Positions 8,259 to 17,066 of a DNA stretch of 64,000 bases are shown piece by piece; the first letter of the stretch is position 1, and every line of letters begins with the position of its first letter. Source of the DNA: Bog-473 sp963736525. GTDB taxonomy: Bacteria > Actinomycetota > Acidimicrobiia > Acidimicrobiales > RAAP-2. The stretch is from assembly GCA_963736525.1 (NCBI GenBank), contig CAVTPF010000024.1:62001-126000 (forward strand). The letters run 5' to 3'. The translations under genes and the position numbers were made by a program. The notes under the pieces are model-generated. The model was not told the origin of the DNA. It did not search any database and worked only from the letters and a program-made list of their open reading frames with translations.

Positions 8259-9769
8259 GAGCGCACATACTCCCGCATGTCGAAGCGTCGCGTCCGGTGG
8301 GCGTACCAGCGCGACGTCTGCGGCAGCTGGGTGGCGATCTTGCCGCTGGCGTTCTTGAAGTAGCTCTGGCACCCGTCGCTCCACACCGTGCCCGCCAGAG
8401 CCTCGGCCAACTCGCGGTTGTAGGCGTCCATCACCTCGGGGCGGACGTCGACGGCACGCGCCCGGTAGCGGCGCATCGCCCGCAGCGCGCCCAGGACGTA
8501 GGTGGCCTGGGCCTCGAGGATGACGATGATGGAGTTGCCACCCTGATTGGTGTTCGGCCCGTAGAGCATGAAGAAGTTGGGGTAGCCCGAGACCGTCAGT
8601 CCCAGGTAGGCGTGCGCCACCTCGGACCAATCGTCGTGCAGGCGGCGGCCGCCCTCTCCCACCACGTCGATACCGTCGAGGTACTCGGTGGCCTTGAAGC
8701 CGGTGGCGAGCACGATGGCATCCACCGGCCGCTCCCTTCCGTCGTCCGTGACGATGGAGCCGGGGGTCACGCGCTCGATGCGCTCGGTGACCAGTTCGAC
8801 GTTGTCACGGAGCAGGGCCTTGTAGAAGTCGCTGCACACGAGCGTGCGCTTGCACCCGAAGGGGTAGTCCGGTGTCAGCTTGGCCCGCAGCTCGTCGTCC
8901 TTTATCCGGTGGTCGATATGGCTGAGCGCCAACGCCTTGAGCTGCTCGACCCCCTCTTCGCCCTCTCGGAACGCGATGGTGTTCTCAAAGGCCCAGTAGA
9001 TCTCGCGCCGGTGCCGCCGTATCGCCACCGGGTTGCGGGCGAAGCGGCGCTTCTCCGCCTCGCTGAAGGGTTTGTCCGAGCGCGGGAGGATCCACTGCGG
9101 CGTGCGCTGGAAGACGTGCACCGCCTCGGCTCCCTTGGCGAGCTCGGGCACGATTTGCGCCGCGCTGGCTCCTGTCCCGATGACAGCCACCCGGCGGCCG
9201 GCCGGGTCGTGCTCGTGCTCCCAGCGGGCCGAGTGGAAGCAGGGGCCGGCGAAGGAGCCGAGGCCCTCGATGTCGGGCACGGCGGGCGTCGCGAAGGTCC
9301 CGATGGCGCTGACGAGCACGTCGGCCTCGTAGGTACCGCCCTCGGAGTCGGTGAGGCCCCAGCACCGGCGTCGCCGGTCCCAGCGGGCCGCCGTGATGCG
9401 GGTGTGCACCCGGAGGTGCGGGCGGATGCCGAAGCGATCGGCACAGTCCTCGAAGTACTGCAGGATCTCCGGCTGGTCGGCGTAGGTCTTGGACCAGTCG
9501 GGCTTCAGGGCGAACGAGTACGAGTACAGGTGTGAGGGCACGTCACAGGCCGCCCCGGGATAGGTGTTGGCCCGCCAGGTGCCCCCGACACCGTCGGACG
9601 CCTCGAAGATCACGAAGTCGTGCCGGTGTGACTTCGCCAGCCGGATGGCCAGACCGAGGCCACCCGGGCCGGCGCCGATGATGGCGACCCGCCAGTGCGG
9701 CACCCGGACCCCAGGCCCGGTGGGCCCGTCGGCAGCCCGGTCGACCATCCCGTCGGCGGCGGCCGTCAC
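8255..9769 (-). CDS. Flavin-dependent monooxygenase, Baeyer-Villiger type
   Basis: A 504-residue two-dinucleotide-binding monooxygenase that inserts oxygen into ketones (Baeyer-Villiger) or oxidises heteroatoms using FAD and NADPH. The FAD motif is G32-x-G34-x-x-G37. The NADPH motif is VIGTGASAAQIVPE. Between them FAGPCFHSARWEHE matches the FxGxxxHxxxW fingerprint, and LATGFKATEYL is the late ATG motif. The start is the GTG at 9769, which overlaps the stop of the VOC gene (GTGA). The ATG at 9748 would drop seven residues. Coupling to a VOC protein and a quinone reductase suggests a small ketone-degradation or detoxification operon. Confidence 0.88.
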   Translation of the reverse strand: MTAAADGMVDRAADGPTGPGVRVPHWRVAIIGAGPGGLGLAIRLAKSHRHDFVIFEASDGVGGTWRANTYPGAACDVPSHLYSYSFALKPDWSKTYADQPEILQYFEDCADRFGIRPHLRVHTRITAARWDRRRRCWGLTDSEGGTYEADVLVSAIGTFATPAVPDIEGLGSFAGPCFHSARWEHEHDPAGRRVAVIGTGASAAQIVPELAKGAEAVHVFQRTPQWILPRSDKPFSEAEKRRFARNPVAIRRHRREIYWAFENTIAFREGEEGVEQLKALALSHIDHRIKDDELRAKLTPDYPFGCKRTLVCSDFYKALLRDNVELVTERIERVTPGSIVTDDGRERPVDAIVLATGFKATEYLDGIDVVGEGGRRLHDDWSEVAHAYLGLTVSGYPNFFMLYGPNTNQGGNSIIVILEAQATYVLGALRAMRRYRARAVDVRPEVMDAYNRELAEALAGTVWSDGCQSYFKNASGKIATQLPQTSRWYAHRTRRFDMREYVRS

Positions 9770-10227
9770 GCCCGGGCCTCCGCCAGGGCGGCCAGGTTGC
9801 CCCGTGCCGCGTCGTCCATCAGCTCCACCCGCACGCCGTTGGGGTCGAGCACCACCGCCAGGCGCACGGGCCCGACCGCAGCCACCCTCGGCCGCCCCCC
9901 CACTCCAAGGTCCGCCAGCCGCGTCAAGACGGCGTCGAGGTCGGCAGAGAGCGACAGGAGGAAGAAGCCTTCTGCCGGAGTGGGTGACGGTGCCGCCGAC
10001 GGCGTCGTGCCCTCCATGGCCACGAGCTCGACGATGCCGCTCTCGGGCGTTCCCGCCTCGCCGAGGAACACCGAGCGCAACGTGGCCGTCGCCCCGCCGA
10101 AGAGCTCGGGCCACGGCCCCTCGAACGAGTGGTCCATGAGGACGTCGAAGCCCAGGCCGTCACGCCAGAAGACCAGGCTGGCCTCGATGTCACGGGTCAC
10201 GATCGCAGAGTGGTGCACCTTCGCCAC
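9766..10227 (-). CDS. VOC family (glyoxalase/bleomycin-resistance fold) protein
   Basis: A 153-residue vicinal-oxygen-chelate fold protein. It opens VAKVHHSAIVTRDIEASL, a typical family start with the metal-ligand His, and ends with LDPNGVRVELMD, the second betaalphabetabetabeta repeat with a Glu ligand. It could be a dioxygenase, epimerase or lyase; the reaction is unknown. The GTG at 10227 is preceded by GGAGG four bases away. It is the first gene of the operon with the monooxygenase and quinone reductase, and is divergent from an SDR gene at 10312. Confidence 0.85.
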   Translation of the reverse strand: MAKVHHSAIVTRDIEASLVFWRDGLGFDVLMDHSFEGPWPELFGGATATLRSVFLGEAGTPESGIVELVAMEGTTPSAAPSPTPAEGFFLLSLSADLDAVLTRLADLGVGGRPRVAAVGPVRLAVVLDPNGVRVELMDDAARGNLAALAEARA

Positions 10228-10311
10228 TGGACCTCCGAAGAAGTGGTTGTGGCCCAGAGTCTGACATCGCCGACCGGGTACGGTCTGGCCCGGCGGACCG
10301 AAGGGAGGCAC

Positions 10312-11073
10312 ATGGACGACGACGCCGAACCGCTGGCGCTGGTCATCGGGGGTGGATCGGGCATCGGGGCGGCGCTGGTCGACATGCTGCGTGCGCAGGA
10401 CACGCCAACGGTGACCTGGGACGTCGCCGGCTCGCGCGACGTCACCTGCGACGTGACCGAACCCGACGCGATCGACGAGGCCGTGGTCCTGACCCGCCGG
10501 CGCTGGGGCGTGCCGACCACGGTCACGGTCACGGCGGGCATCGGACACGCGGGCCTGCTCCTCGACGCCCACCCGGACGACTTCGACCGGGTCATGCGGG
10601 TGAACACCCGCGGTCCCTGGCTGTGCATGCGCGCCTGGGTCGGGGCGATGCAGGAACGCGCCGTGTCGGGCTCGTTCGTCGCCGTCTCGAGCGTCAGCGC
10701 GCGGTTGGTCGACCGCAACATGGGCCTCTACTGCGCGTCGAAGGCTGCGCTCTCCATGTTGGTCAAGGTGGCCGCCGCCGAATGGGGGCCACGTGGGCTC
10801 CGCGTCAACGCCGTCGCGCCGGGCGTGACCCGCACCCCCATGCTCGGACGCGGGCCCTCGGCCACCATCGAGGGATCGCCATGGCTGGCCGGCGTGGCGG
10901 ATCGCACGGCGCTGGGCCGACTCGGCGAGGCCCACGACGTCGCACGGGCCATCATCGCCCTGCACGGCATGGCGTGGGTCACGGGTCAGGTGGTGGAGTG
11001 CGACGGCGGGCTGTCGCTGCACAGCCCGATCGACTCGTACGGCGAGATGCTGCGACGGGGGGCACCCCGGTGA
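10312..11073 (+). CDS. SDR family oxidoreductase
   Basis: A 253-residue classical short-chain dehydrogenase. The cofactor motif is GGGSGIG, and the catalytic set is Ser (VSSVS), Tyr and Lys (YCASK). The C-terminal VECDGGLSLH pattern is common in SDRs. The ATG has a good Shine-Dalgarno site (AAGGGAGG). Divergent from the VOC/monooxygenase operon, with about 84 bases between starts, so they may share control. It could supply the ketone used by the monooxygenase by oxidising an alcohol; this is inference. Confidence 0.88.
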   Translation: MDDDAEPLALVIGGGSGIGAALVDMLRAQDTPTVTWDVAGSRDVTCDVTEPDAIDEAVVLTRRRWGVPTTVTVTAGIGHAGLLLDAHPDDFDRVMRVNTRGPWLCMRAWVGAMQERAVSGSFVAVSSVSARLVDRNMGLYCASKAALSMLVKVAAAEWGPRGLRVNAVAPGVTRTPMLGRGPSATIEGSPWLAGVADRTALGRLGEAHDVARAIIALHGMAWVTGQVVECDGGLSLHSPIDSYGEMLRRGAPR

Positions 11074-11094
11074 TGCCCCGGGTGCCCGCCCCCT

Positions 11095-11709
11095 TCAGCC
11101 ATGGCCCGGGGGGCGCAGCCCGTCGCAGACGATGGCCAGCAGGTCGCAGGCCGGCGCCGCGCCTTGGTGCGCGGCCGCCTGGCACGTGGCGCCCACCAGA
11201 GACACGACCATGGTGGCCGTGACGTCGGGCCGCACCGCGCCCACCCCCTGAGCCCGTTGCAACAGCACATCGACGGCAGCGCGCAGCTCCTCCTTCACGC
11301 CGGCCGCCGCCACCTCGAACTCGACGCCGGCACCGGTCACGGCCACCAGGAGATCCCGCTTCGCCGCGCCCTGCTCCACGATGTGGGCCAGGAAGCCGAA
11401 GAAGGCGCCGGACGGGTCCTCGGCGTCGGCCAGCAGGCGCGCGTCCACGGTGAGCTCCGACAACCGCTCGAGGAGGATGGCCTCGCAGAGTTTCTCCTTG
11501 GTCGGGAAGTGCCGGTAGAGCGTCCCCACGCCGACCCCCGCCTTCTCGGCGATCACGTCCACCGGGGCCTCGATCCCCTCGGCGGCGAACACCACCTCGG
11601 CCGCCTCCAGGATGCGCGCCCGATTGCGCAGGGCATCGGACCGCAGCGGGCGCGGACCTCCGCCGCTCGAGGTGTCACCCCCTCCCGCTAGCTTCGGCTT
11701 CAGGCCCAC
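11095..11709 (-). CDS. TetR/AcrR family transcriptional regulator
   Basis: A 204-residue TetR-type repressor. The N-terminal helix-turn-helix is visible as ILEAAEVVFAAEG followed by AGVGVGTLYRHFPTKEKL. The C-terminal part would bind ligand. It is divergent from an MFS exporter, and the intergenic region holds a promoter with a palindrome in its spacer. It most likely represses the exporter gene and itself, with a transported compound as inducer. Confidence 0.9.
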   Translation of the reverse strand: MGLKPKLAGGGDTSSGGGPRPLRSDALRNRARILEAAEVVFAAEGIEAPVDVIAEKAGVGVGTLYRHFPTKEKLCEAILLERLSELTVDARLLADAEDPSGAFFGFLAHIVEQGAAKRDLLVAVTGAGVEFEVAAAGVKEELRAAVDVLLQRAQGVGAVRPDVTATMVVSLVGATCQAAAHQGAAPACDLLAIVCDGLRPPGHG

Positions 11710-11730
11710 GGAATCCTCTCCCTCCCCCGG

Positions 11731-11780
11731 TTGACAAACGGAACCATCATTCCGTATAGTCTAAGTGGAACCAATACTCC
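11731..11780 (+). promoter_or_regulatory. Promoter with embedded operator for the MFS exporter
   Basis: TTGACA (11731-11736) and TATAGT (11755-11760) are spaced by 18 bases and point toward the exporter gene. The spacer holds an inverted repeat, ACGGAA (11738-11743) and TTCCGT (11750-11755). A second, related copy, GGAACCAATACTCC, lies at 11767-11780, 27 bases after GGAACCATCATTCC. Binding here would block RNA polymerase. It is probably the operator of the adjacent TetR protein. Confidence 0.72.
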
Positions 11781-11888
11781 GATTCCGATTGTAGGCCTTC
11801 CGAGGCACCGAAACCAGACCCCTTCCAGCTGAGGGGTGGCGGGCCGGGACGATGGAGTCGGGAGCCCCTCACAGACGGGAGCCGCGCC

Positions 11889-13403
11889 ATGACCTCGACT
11901 TCGACACTCGACCTGACCGGTGGGACGGCGGGCACGGCGCCCGATTCCGACCCCAAGCGCTTTCGTGCCCTCGCCGTGATCGCCGTGGCCCAGCTCATGG
12001 TGGTGCTCGACGCCTCCGTGGTGATCATCGCCCTGCCTTCGGCCCAGCGCGCCCTCCACATCTCCGCAGCCAACCGGCAGTGGATGCTGACCGCCTACAC
12101 CCTGTCGTTCGCCGGCCTGCTGCTCCTGGGCGGCCGCATCGCCGACTACTTCGGCCGCAAGCGCATGTTCGTGATCAGCCTCATCGGGTTCGCCGGCGCC
12201 TCGGCACTCGGCGGCCTGGCCCAGAACGCCGCCATGCTCTTCAGCGCCCGTGCCCTGCAGGGTGCGTTCGCCGCCGTGATGGCCCCCGCGGCGCTGTCGC
12301 TGCTGACCGTGGCCTTCACCGAACCCAAAGAGCGGGCCCGGGCATTCGGGGTGTACGGCGGGATCGCGGGCGGCGGTGCCGCCATCGGCCTGATCCTCGG
12401 CGGTTTCCTGACCGAGTACGCCTCGTGGCGCTGGACCCTGCTCATCAACGTGCCGATCGCCGTCCTGGCGGCGTTCGCGGCCACACGCGTCGTGTCGGAG
12501 AGCCGGAGCCCGGCCAACCACGGCTACGACATCCCCGGTGCCGCCACCGTGACCGGTGGCCTCCTGGCACTCGTCTACGGGTTCACCAAGGCGGGAACCG
12601 ACGGATGGACGTCCTCGGTGACGCTCGCCCTCTTCGCCGCCGCCGCCGTGCTGCTGGTCGGGTTCGTCGTCATTGAGCGCCGGGCCGCCCACCCGCTCCT
12701 GCCCCTACGCGTGGTGCTCGAGCGCAATCGTGGCGGTTCCTTCCTGGCGTCGCTGCTGGTCGGGACCGCCATGCTCGGCACCTTCCTGTCCCTCACCTAC
12801 TACTTCCAGGGCACGCTGCACTACTCGGCCATGAAGAGCGGGTTCGCCTTCGTGCCCTTCTCGCTCGGCATCATCACCGGTGCCGCGGCCGCCAGCCGGT
12901 TGCTCCCCCGGTTCGGCCCCCGGACCGTCATGACCACCGGCCTCCTCATGGCGCTCGCCGGCCTCGCGCTGTTCAGCACGCTGGGCGTCCACTCGACCTA
13001 CGTGTCCGTCGTCCTGCCGGCCGAGCTGATCGTGAGCCTCGGCATGGGCCTGTCCTTCGTCGCCCTGAGCAGCACGGCGCTCGTGGGAGTGCGTCAAGAA
13101 GACGCCGGCGTGGCCAGTGCACTGGTCAACGCCACGCAGCAGACCGGAGGATCCATGGGGGCCGCGCTGATCAACACGATCGCCACCACCGCGACGGCGT
13201 CCTACATCGCCACCCACGGCACGTCGGCTGCCTCGCTGACCGCTGGTGCGATCCACGGGTACACCAGCGCCTTCACGTTCAGCGCCATCGTGTTGGGCCT
13301 GGCGGCCGCCGCGGCCTTCACCCTCGTCCGGCGGTCCGGTGCCGCCCCCGCCGAGGCGGTGGCGGAGGGCCAGGGCGAGCCGGTCGCCCTGGCCGTGGTG
13401 TGA
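11889..13403 (+). CDS. MFS drug exporter, DHA2 (EmrB/QacA-like) family
   Basis: A 504-residue inner-membrane antiporter with about 14 hydrophobic segments, the usual size and number for the DHA2 family. It would expel drugs or toxic metabolites using the proton gradient. Motif A-like text GGRIADYFGRKRMF follows the second helix, and GGIAGGGAAIGLILGG is a motif C-like region. It is divergent from its probable TetR repressor and lies about 130 bases downstream of the -10 box described at 11755. Confidence 0.9.
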   Translation: MTSTSTLDLTGGTAGTAPDSDPKRFRALAVIAVAQLMVVLDASVVIIALPSAQRALHISAANRQWMLTAYTLSFAGLLLLGGRIADYFGRKRMFVISLIGFAGASALGGLAQNAAMLFSARALQGAFAAVMAPAALSLLTVAFTEPKERARAFGVYGGIAGGGAAIGLILGGFLTEYASWRWTLLINVPIAVLAAFAATRVVSESRSPANHGYDIPGAATVTGGLLALVYGFTKAGTDGWTSSVTLALFAAAAVLLVGFVVIERRAAHPLLPLRVVLERNRGGSFLASLLVGTAMLGTFLSLTYYFQGTLHYSAMKSGFAFVPFSLGIITGAAAASRLLPRFGPRTVMTTGLLMALAGLALFSTLGVHSTYVSVVLPAELIVSLGMGLSFVALSSTALVGVRQEDAGVASALVNATQQTGGSMGAALINTIATTATASYIATHGTSAASLTAGAIHGYTSAFTFSAIVLGLAAAAAFTLVRRSGAAPAEAVAEGQGEPVALAVV

Positions 13404-13416
13404 CGGGTCGGGCCCG

Positions 13417-13611
13417 CTACTCGGCGACGATCTCTATGGCGTACTCGGGGCAGTTGGCCACGGCGAGCCGGGCCTTCTCCTCCAGCTCGGGCGGCACCTC
13501 GTCGACGATCACCGAGGCCTGCCCGTAGTCGTCGACGTCGAAGATCTCCGGCGCCAGGCCGTAGCAGCGGGCGTGGCCCTGGCACTTGTCCGGGTCGACA
13601 CGCACCTTCAT
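13417..13611 (-). CDS. [3Fe-4S] ferredoxin, P450 partner
   Basis: A 64-residue ferredoxin with three cluster cysteines in the pattern KCQGHARC and, later, NCPEYA. That is the spacing of single [3Fe-4S] ferredoxins that reduce actinobacterial P450s. The ATG overlaps the stop of the P450 by one base (TGATG), so the two are made together. No ferredoxin reductase gene is adjacent. Confidence 0.92.
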   Translation of the reverse strand: MKVRVDPDKCQGHARCYGLAPEIFDVDDYGQASVIVDEVPPELEEKARLAVANCPEYAIEIVAE

Positions 13612-14825
13612 CAGAACACCACCGGGAGGATGCGGGGGCCACGGACCTGACCACCGGCCCACGTGATCTCCTCGCCTTGAGCCAGCGAGAAGTCCGGGAT
13701 GCGGGCGAGCCACTCCTCCAGCGCCACCTGCAGCTCCATGCGTGCCAGGTTCGACCCGGCACACCGGTGGATCCCCGAGCCGAACGCCACGTGGCGATTG
13801 TGCGCCCGGTCGAGTTGGACGACCTCGGGGTGCTCGAACGCCTCGGGGTCGCGGTTGGCGGCCGGGAAGTTCATGAGCACCTTGTCCCCCGCCTTCATGG
13901 GACAACCGGCGTACACGAAGTCCTCGGTGACCTCGCGCGCCATGGTCACGGGCGAGTAGGCCCGCAGGAGCTCCTCAATTGCCGTCGGCATCACCTCCGG
14001 CTCGGCCACGAGGCGCTTGCGGTCGTCGGGGTGGGTGGCCAGATGCCACAGCGACGAGCCGATGGCGCTCCAGGTCGTGTCGACGCCGGCGATGAGGACG
14101 AGCGCCGCCATGCCGAGCACGATGCCGTCGTCGACCGGCTTCCCTTCCACCTCGGTCGTCAGGAGCTCGCTCAAGAGGTCGTCACCGGGGTTCCGGCGCC
14201 GGTCCTCCAGCTGCGCCAGGAAGTAGTTGAGGAGCCCCTCCGCACCCCGCTGGCGGCGCTCGGGGTCGTCGGCGAACTCCAGCACGTCGCGGACCCAGCC
14301 CGTGAAGGTGTCGGCCAGGTCGCTCGAGACGCCGAGGATGTGGGCGATGACGCGAACCGGGATCTGCTGCGCGTAGTCGGCGGCCGCGTCGGCGCGCCCG
14401 TTCCCGGCGAACCCGTCGAGGAGCGTGCGGCACAGGTCCCGCGTCAGTGGTACGTAGCTGTCGACCCGCTTGTGCGAGAACCACGGCAGGAGCAGACGGC
14501 GGGTCCAGGTGTGCAACGGCGGATCCGACGAAATGGGCGGCAGGCCGTACTCGAGGTTCGGTCCGTCGAAGTTGGCGTTGGGGTCCTCGTCCTCGTCGCC
14601 GGGGATCACCGCCACCTTCACCGAGCTGAAGTGGTCGATGTCGTGGGCAATGGCGGTCACGTCGTCGTAGCGGAGCGGCATCCAGCTGCTCTTGCGCCGG
14701 TCGGTGTGCGGGATCGGGCAGGTCTGGCGCAGCTCGTCCCAAATGCTGAAGGGATCCGCCAGGTAGCGCGGGTCCATCACGTCGAAATCGGTGGCCCAGT
14801 CCCTGACGGGCGCGGTGTGTGTCAT
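13611..14825 (-). CDS. Cytochrome P450
   Basis: A 404-residue soluble bacterial P450. The I-helix oxygen-activation motif is AGVDTTWSAIG. The K-helix ExxR is in EELLRAY, and the haem ligand loop is FGSGIHRCAGSN with the axial Cys. The ATG at 14825 is preceded by AAGGGGG; an in-frame ATG at 14840 lies on top of that site and is unlikely. It is followed by its ferredoxin with a one-base overlap. The substrate is unknown; hydroxylation of a hydrophobic compound is expected. Confidence 0.92.
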   Translation of the reverse strand: MTHTAPVRDWATDFDVMDPRYLADPFSIWDELRQTCPIPHTDRRKSSWMPLRYDDVTAIAHDIDHFSSVKVAVIPGDEDEDPNANFDGPNLEYGLPPISSDPPLHTWTRRLLLPWFSHKRVDSYVPLTRDLCRTLLDGFAGNGRADAAADYAQQIPVRVIAHILGVSSDLADTFTGWVRDVLEFADDPERRQRGAEGLLNYFLAQLEDRRRNPGDDLLSELLTTEVEGKPVDDGIVLGMAALVLIAGVDTTWSAIGSSLWHLATHPDDRKRLVAEPEVMPTAIEELLRAYSPVTMAREVTEDFVYAGCPMKAGDKVLMNFPAANRDPEAFEHPEVVQLDRAHNRHVAFGSGIHRCAGSNLARMELQVALEEWLARIPDFSLAQGEEITWAGGQVRGPRILPVVF

Positions 14826-15018
14826 GGGAACCCCCTTCATCCGGTGCAGCGGCCGCCCGGGCGACCACCCTAGTGCGGCCCGCCTGCAGGTCCCGACGTC
14901 GCGATTCTGACCGGGGCCTGAGCGGGGGCGCAGCGTGGCCACAAAGAGGGGGGCACCGTGCGCGACGCACTCGGCCGATCGCCGGACGAGACACACGACG
15001 AGCAGAGCAGGAGCAGAC

Positions 15019-15488
15019 ATGACGGACGACCCACTCCCGACGCAGCCCGACCGCGCGGGCAGCGAGCTCCCCCGGCCGCACCGAGGCTCGCGCTGGCGCT
15101 GGTCCACCCGGCACAGCGCCCTCGTGGCCGGCGGCGCCATGGCGGCCGTGCTCGGTCTCGGGGGAGCCGGGGGGAAGGTCACCACGCTCAGCGGCGACAC
15201 GTGTCCGTGCGGACCCGAACCGGGACCACGACGGTCCTCTATTCGGCGAGCACGACCTTCAAGGTGATCACGGGCGCCGATGGCACGCCCACGTCGTCGA
15301 GCTCGTCGTCCCTGAAGGTCGGCGACCTCATCGGCGTCCAGGGCACCCGCAACAGCGACGGCGGCGTCACCGCGACGAGCATCGTGATCGGCACGGCTGC
15401 GCCGGGCGGCCAGAGCGGCCCGGCCGGTCCGGGGGGTCCCGGCAACCGCACGGCCCGCGGCTGGCCGCCGTCTGCCGCTAGTGGGTGA
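15019..15488 (+). pseudogene. Frameshifted membrane-anchored DUF5666-like protein gene
   Basis: One frame from the ATG at 15019 (AGGAG upstream) gives a short charged N-terminus, a transmembrane segment (SALVAGGAMAAVLGLGG) and then KVTTLSGDT. The protein sense then continues in another frame: VSVRTRTGTTTVLYSAST, a Thr/Ser-rich part, and LKVGDLIGVQGTRNSDGG. Joined, these resemble the DUF5666 beta-barrel domain. The switch is at about 15199-15201, as if one base were missing. The 3' end overlaps the convergent PhyH gene by 11 bases. Either a real pseudogene or an assembly error. Confidence 0.6.
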
Positions 15489-16311
15489 GCCGCTCGCCTC
15501 CGCGCAGCACCTCGTACTGGCGCGACTCGTCGTCGGCGCGCACTCGTGTCATGGCACCGCCGGGTTCGGTCCGGATCACCTCCGCACCGGTCGGCGCGTA
15601 CTGCACGATGTAGGCCTTGCGCACACGTCCGCTGCGGTTGGGACCGGTCGAGTGCGGGGTCAGCGACGAGAACACGACGATGCTGCCCGCCGCGACGGGC
15701 ACGGCAACGGCCGGGGCAGGGTCGCGCAGGCAGACGAATCCGATGTCCGTGTACTCGTGAGCCAGGGTGCCGAGCCGGTGCAGCCCCGGGACCACCCACG
15801 GGCACCCGTTCTCCTCCGTCGCGTCGGTGAGGGCGACCCAGCACGTCAGGTACTGCTGAGGCTCCACGAACGCGTACCCGTTGTCCTGGTGCCACGGGAA
15901 CGGTGACTCGGTGCCGGGCTTCTTGTAGACGGCTTGGTCCCAGTACAGCCGCACGTCGGGCCCGATCAGGTCGGCGCACACGTCGGCGAGAAGCGCCGAG
16001 CGGGTGAAGCCACGCAGCAGGGGTGACCGGGTCACCAGATGCGTGGTGAAGGTGATTTCGTCGGCGCGGGCGATAAAGAAACGCCCGCCCTCCATGGTGC
16101 GCAACGCCTCCTCCTGGCGCACCTCGAAGGGGTCGATCGCCTCGACGAGCGTGTCCACCTCGTCCTTCCCGAGCGCTCCCTCCAGCACGAAGTAGCCCGA
16201 GGTGTCGTACTGGCGCGCCTGCTCCTCGGTGACGGCACGGAACGGCCCCCGATGGTCGGCCCAGGCGAAGGACGTGTTGAGCTCGTGGACCGTCGGCCCT
16301 GCGCCGCTCAT
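15478..16311 (-). CDS. Phytanoyl-CoA dioxygenase (PhyH) family Fe(II)/2-oxoglutarate enzyme
   Basis: A 277-residue double-stranded beta-helix dioxygenase that would hydroxylate its substrate with O2 and 2-oxoglutarate. The iron-binding HxD is in PWHQDNGY, and the distal His is in LTPHSTGPN. An Arg that could bind 2-oxoglutarate follows (NRSGRVRK). Its ATG overlaps the stop of the enoyl-CoA hydratase gene, so it is the last gene of the minus-strand series that runs from 20266. It is one of two PhyH proteins in that series, and their sequences differ clearly. The substrate could be an acyl-CoA or a peptide/small molecule. Confidence 0.88.
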   Translation of the reverse strand: MSGAGPTVHELNTSFAWADHRGPFRAVTEEQARQYDTSGYFVLEGALGKDEVDTLVEAIDPFEVRQEEALRTMEGGRFFIARADEITFTTHLVTRSPLLRGFTRSALLADVCADLIGPDVRLYWDQAVYKKPGTESPFPWHQDNGYAFVEPQQYLTCWVALTDATEENGCPWVVPGLHRLGTLAHEYTDIGFVCLRDPAPAVAVPVAAGSIVVFSSLTPHSTGPNRSGRVRKAYIVQYAPTGAEVIRTEPGGAMTRVRADDESRQYEVLRGGERLTH

Positions 16312-17066
16312 GACCCCCCAAAGCGGGGCTCACGACGCTCGGCCGCGGCGCGCACGCCTTCGGCGAAGTCCGCCGTATGGCGCAGCCGGAGCTGCTCGGA
16401 GCACTCGTGCTCCATCGCCAGACGGGCCTCGTCGACCAGGCCGCGGCGCAGCGTCGCCCTGATGGAGCGGACCGCCAGGGGCCCCGAGCCCGCGAGCTGG
16501 TCGGCATAGTCGAGGGCGCGCTCCACGAGCTCGCCGGGGCCGGCCAGCCGGTCGCAGAGACCGAGCGCGAGCGCCTCCTCGCCTCCCACACGCCGCCCGG
16601 TCAGCAGCAGATCGGTCGCCGCCTGCGGGCCGACGGCGCGCGGCAGGGTGACGGTGAGGGCGAAACCATGGTGGAAGCCGAGCCGGGCGAAGTTCGCGCT
16701 GAAGCGGCTCTCGGGCGTGGCAACCCGAAAGTCAGCGGACAGCGCCAGGCCGCAGCCTCCCCCGATGGCCGCGCCCTGCACCGCCGCCACCACCGGAAGC
16801 GGTGAGGCGAAGAGCCGGAGCGCCTGGTCGTACAGCTCGCCGATGTCTTGCCCCCCGTTGGCGGCGAAATCGAGCCCCGCGCAGAAATGCCGACCCTCCG
16901 AGGCGAGGACCACGGCCCGGCACCAGTCCGAACGGTCCAGCTCCTCGTAGTGCGAAGCCACGGCGTCGACCAAGGCCGTGTCGAAGTAGTTGTTGGGCGG
17001 CCGGTGCATCCACACCACGCCGACGTGCTCGCCGCGACGCTCCACCGTGACGTCGCCACCACTCAC
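16308..17066 (-). CDS. Enoyl-CoA hydratase/isomerase family protein
   Basis: A 252-residue crotonase-fold protein. Oxyanion-hole segments are visible (HFCAGLDF and GAAIGGGCGLALS). The first catalytic Glu of true hydratases is not conserved: the segment reads FSANFARLGFHHG instead of PE.. text. It may therefore be an isomerase or a related crotonase. The GTG start overlaps the GNAT stop (GTGA), and the stop overlaps the PhyH start, so all three are coupled. Confidence 0.87.
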   Translation of the reverse strand: MSGGDVTVERRGEHVGVVWMHRPPNNYFDTALVDAVASHYEELDRSDWCRAVVLASEGRHFCAGLDFAANGGQDIGELYDQALRLFASPLPVVAAVQGAAIGGGCGLALSADFRVATPESRFSANFARLGFHHGFALTVTLPRAVGPQAATDLLLTGRRVGGEEALALGLCDRLAGPGELVERALDYADQLAGSGPLAVRSIRATLRRGLVDEARLAMEHECSEQLRLRHTADFAEGVRAAAERREPRFGGS

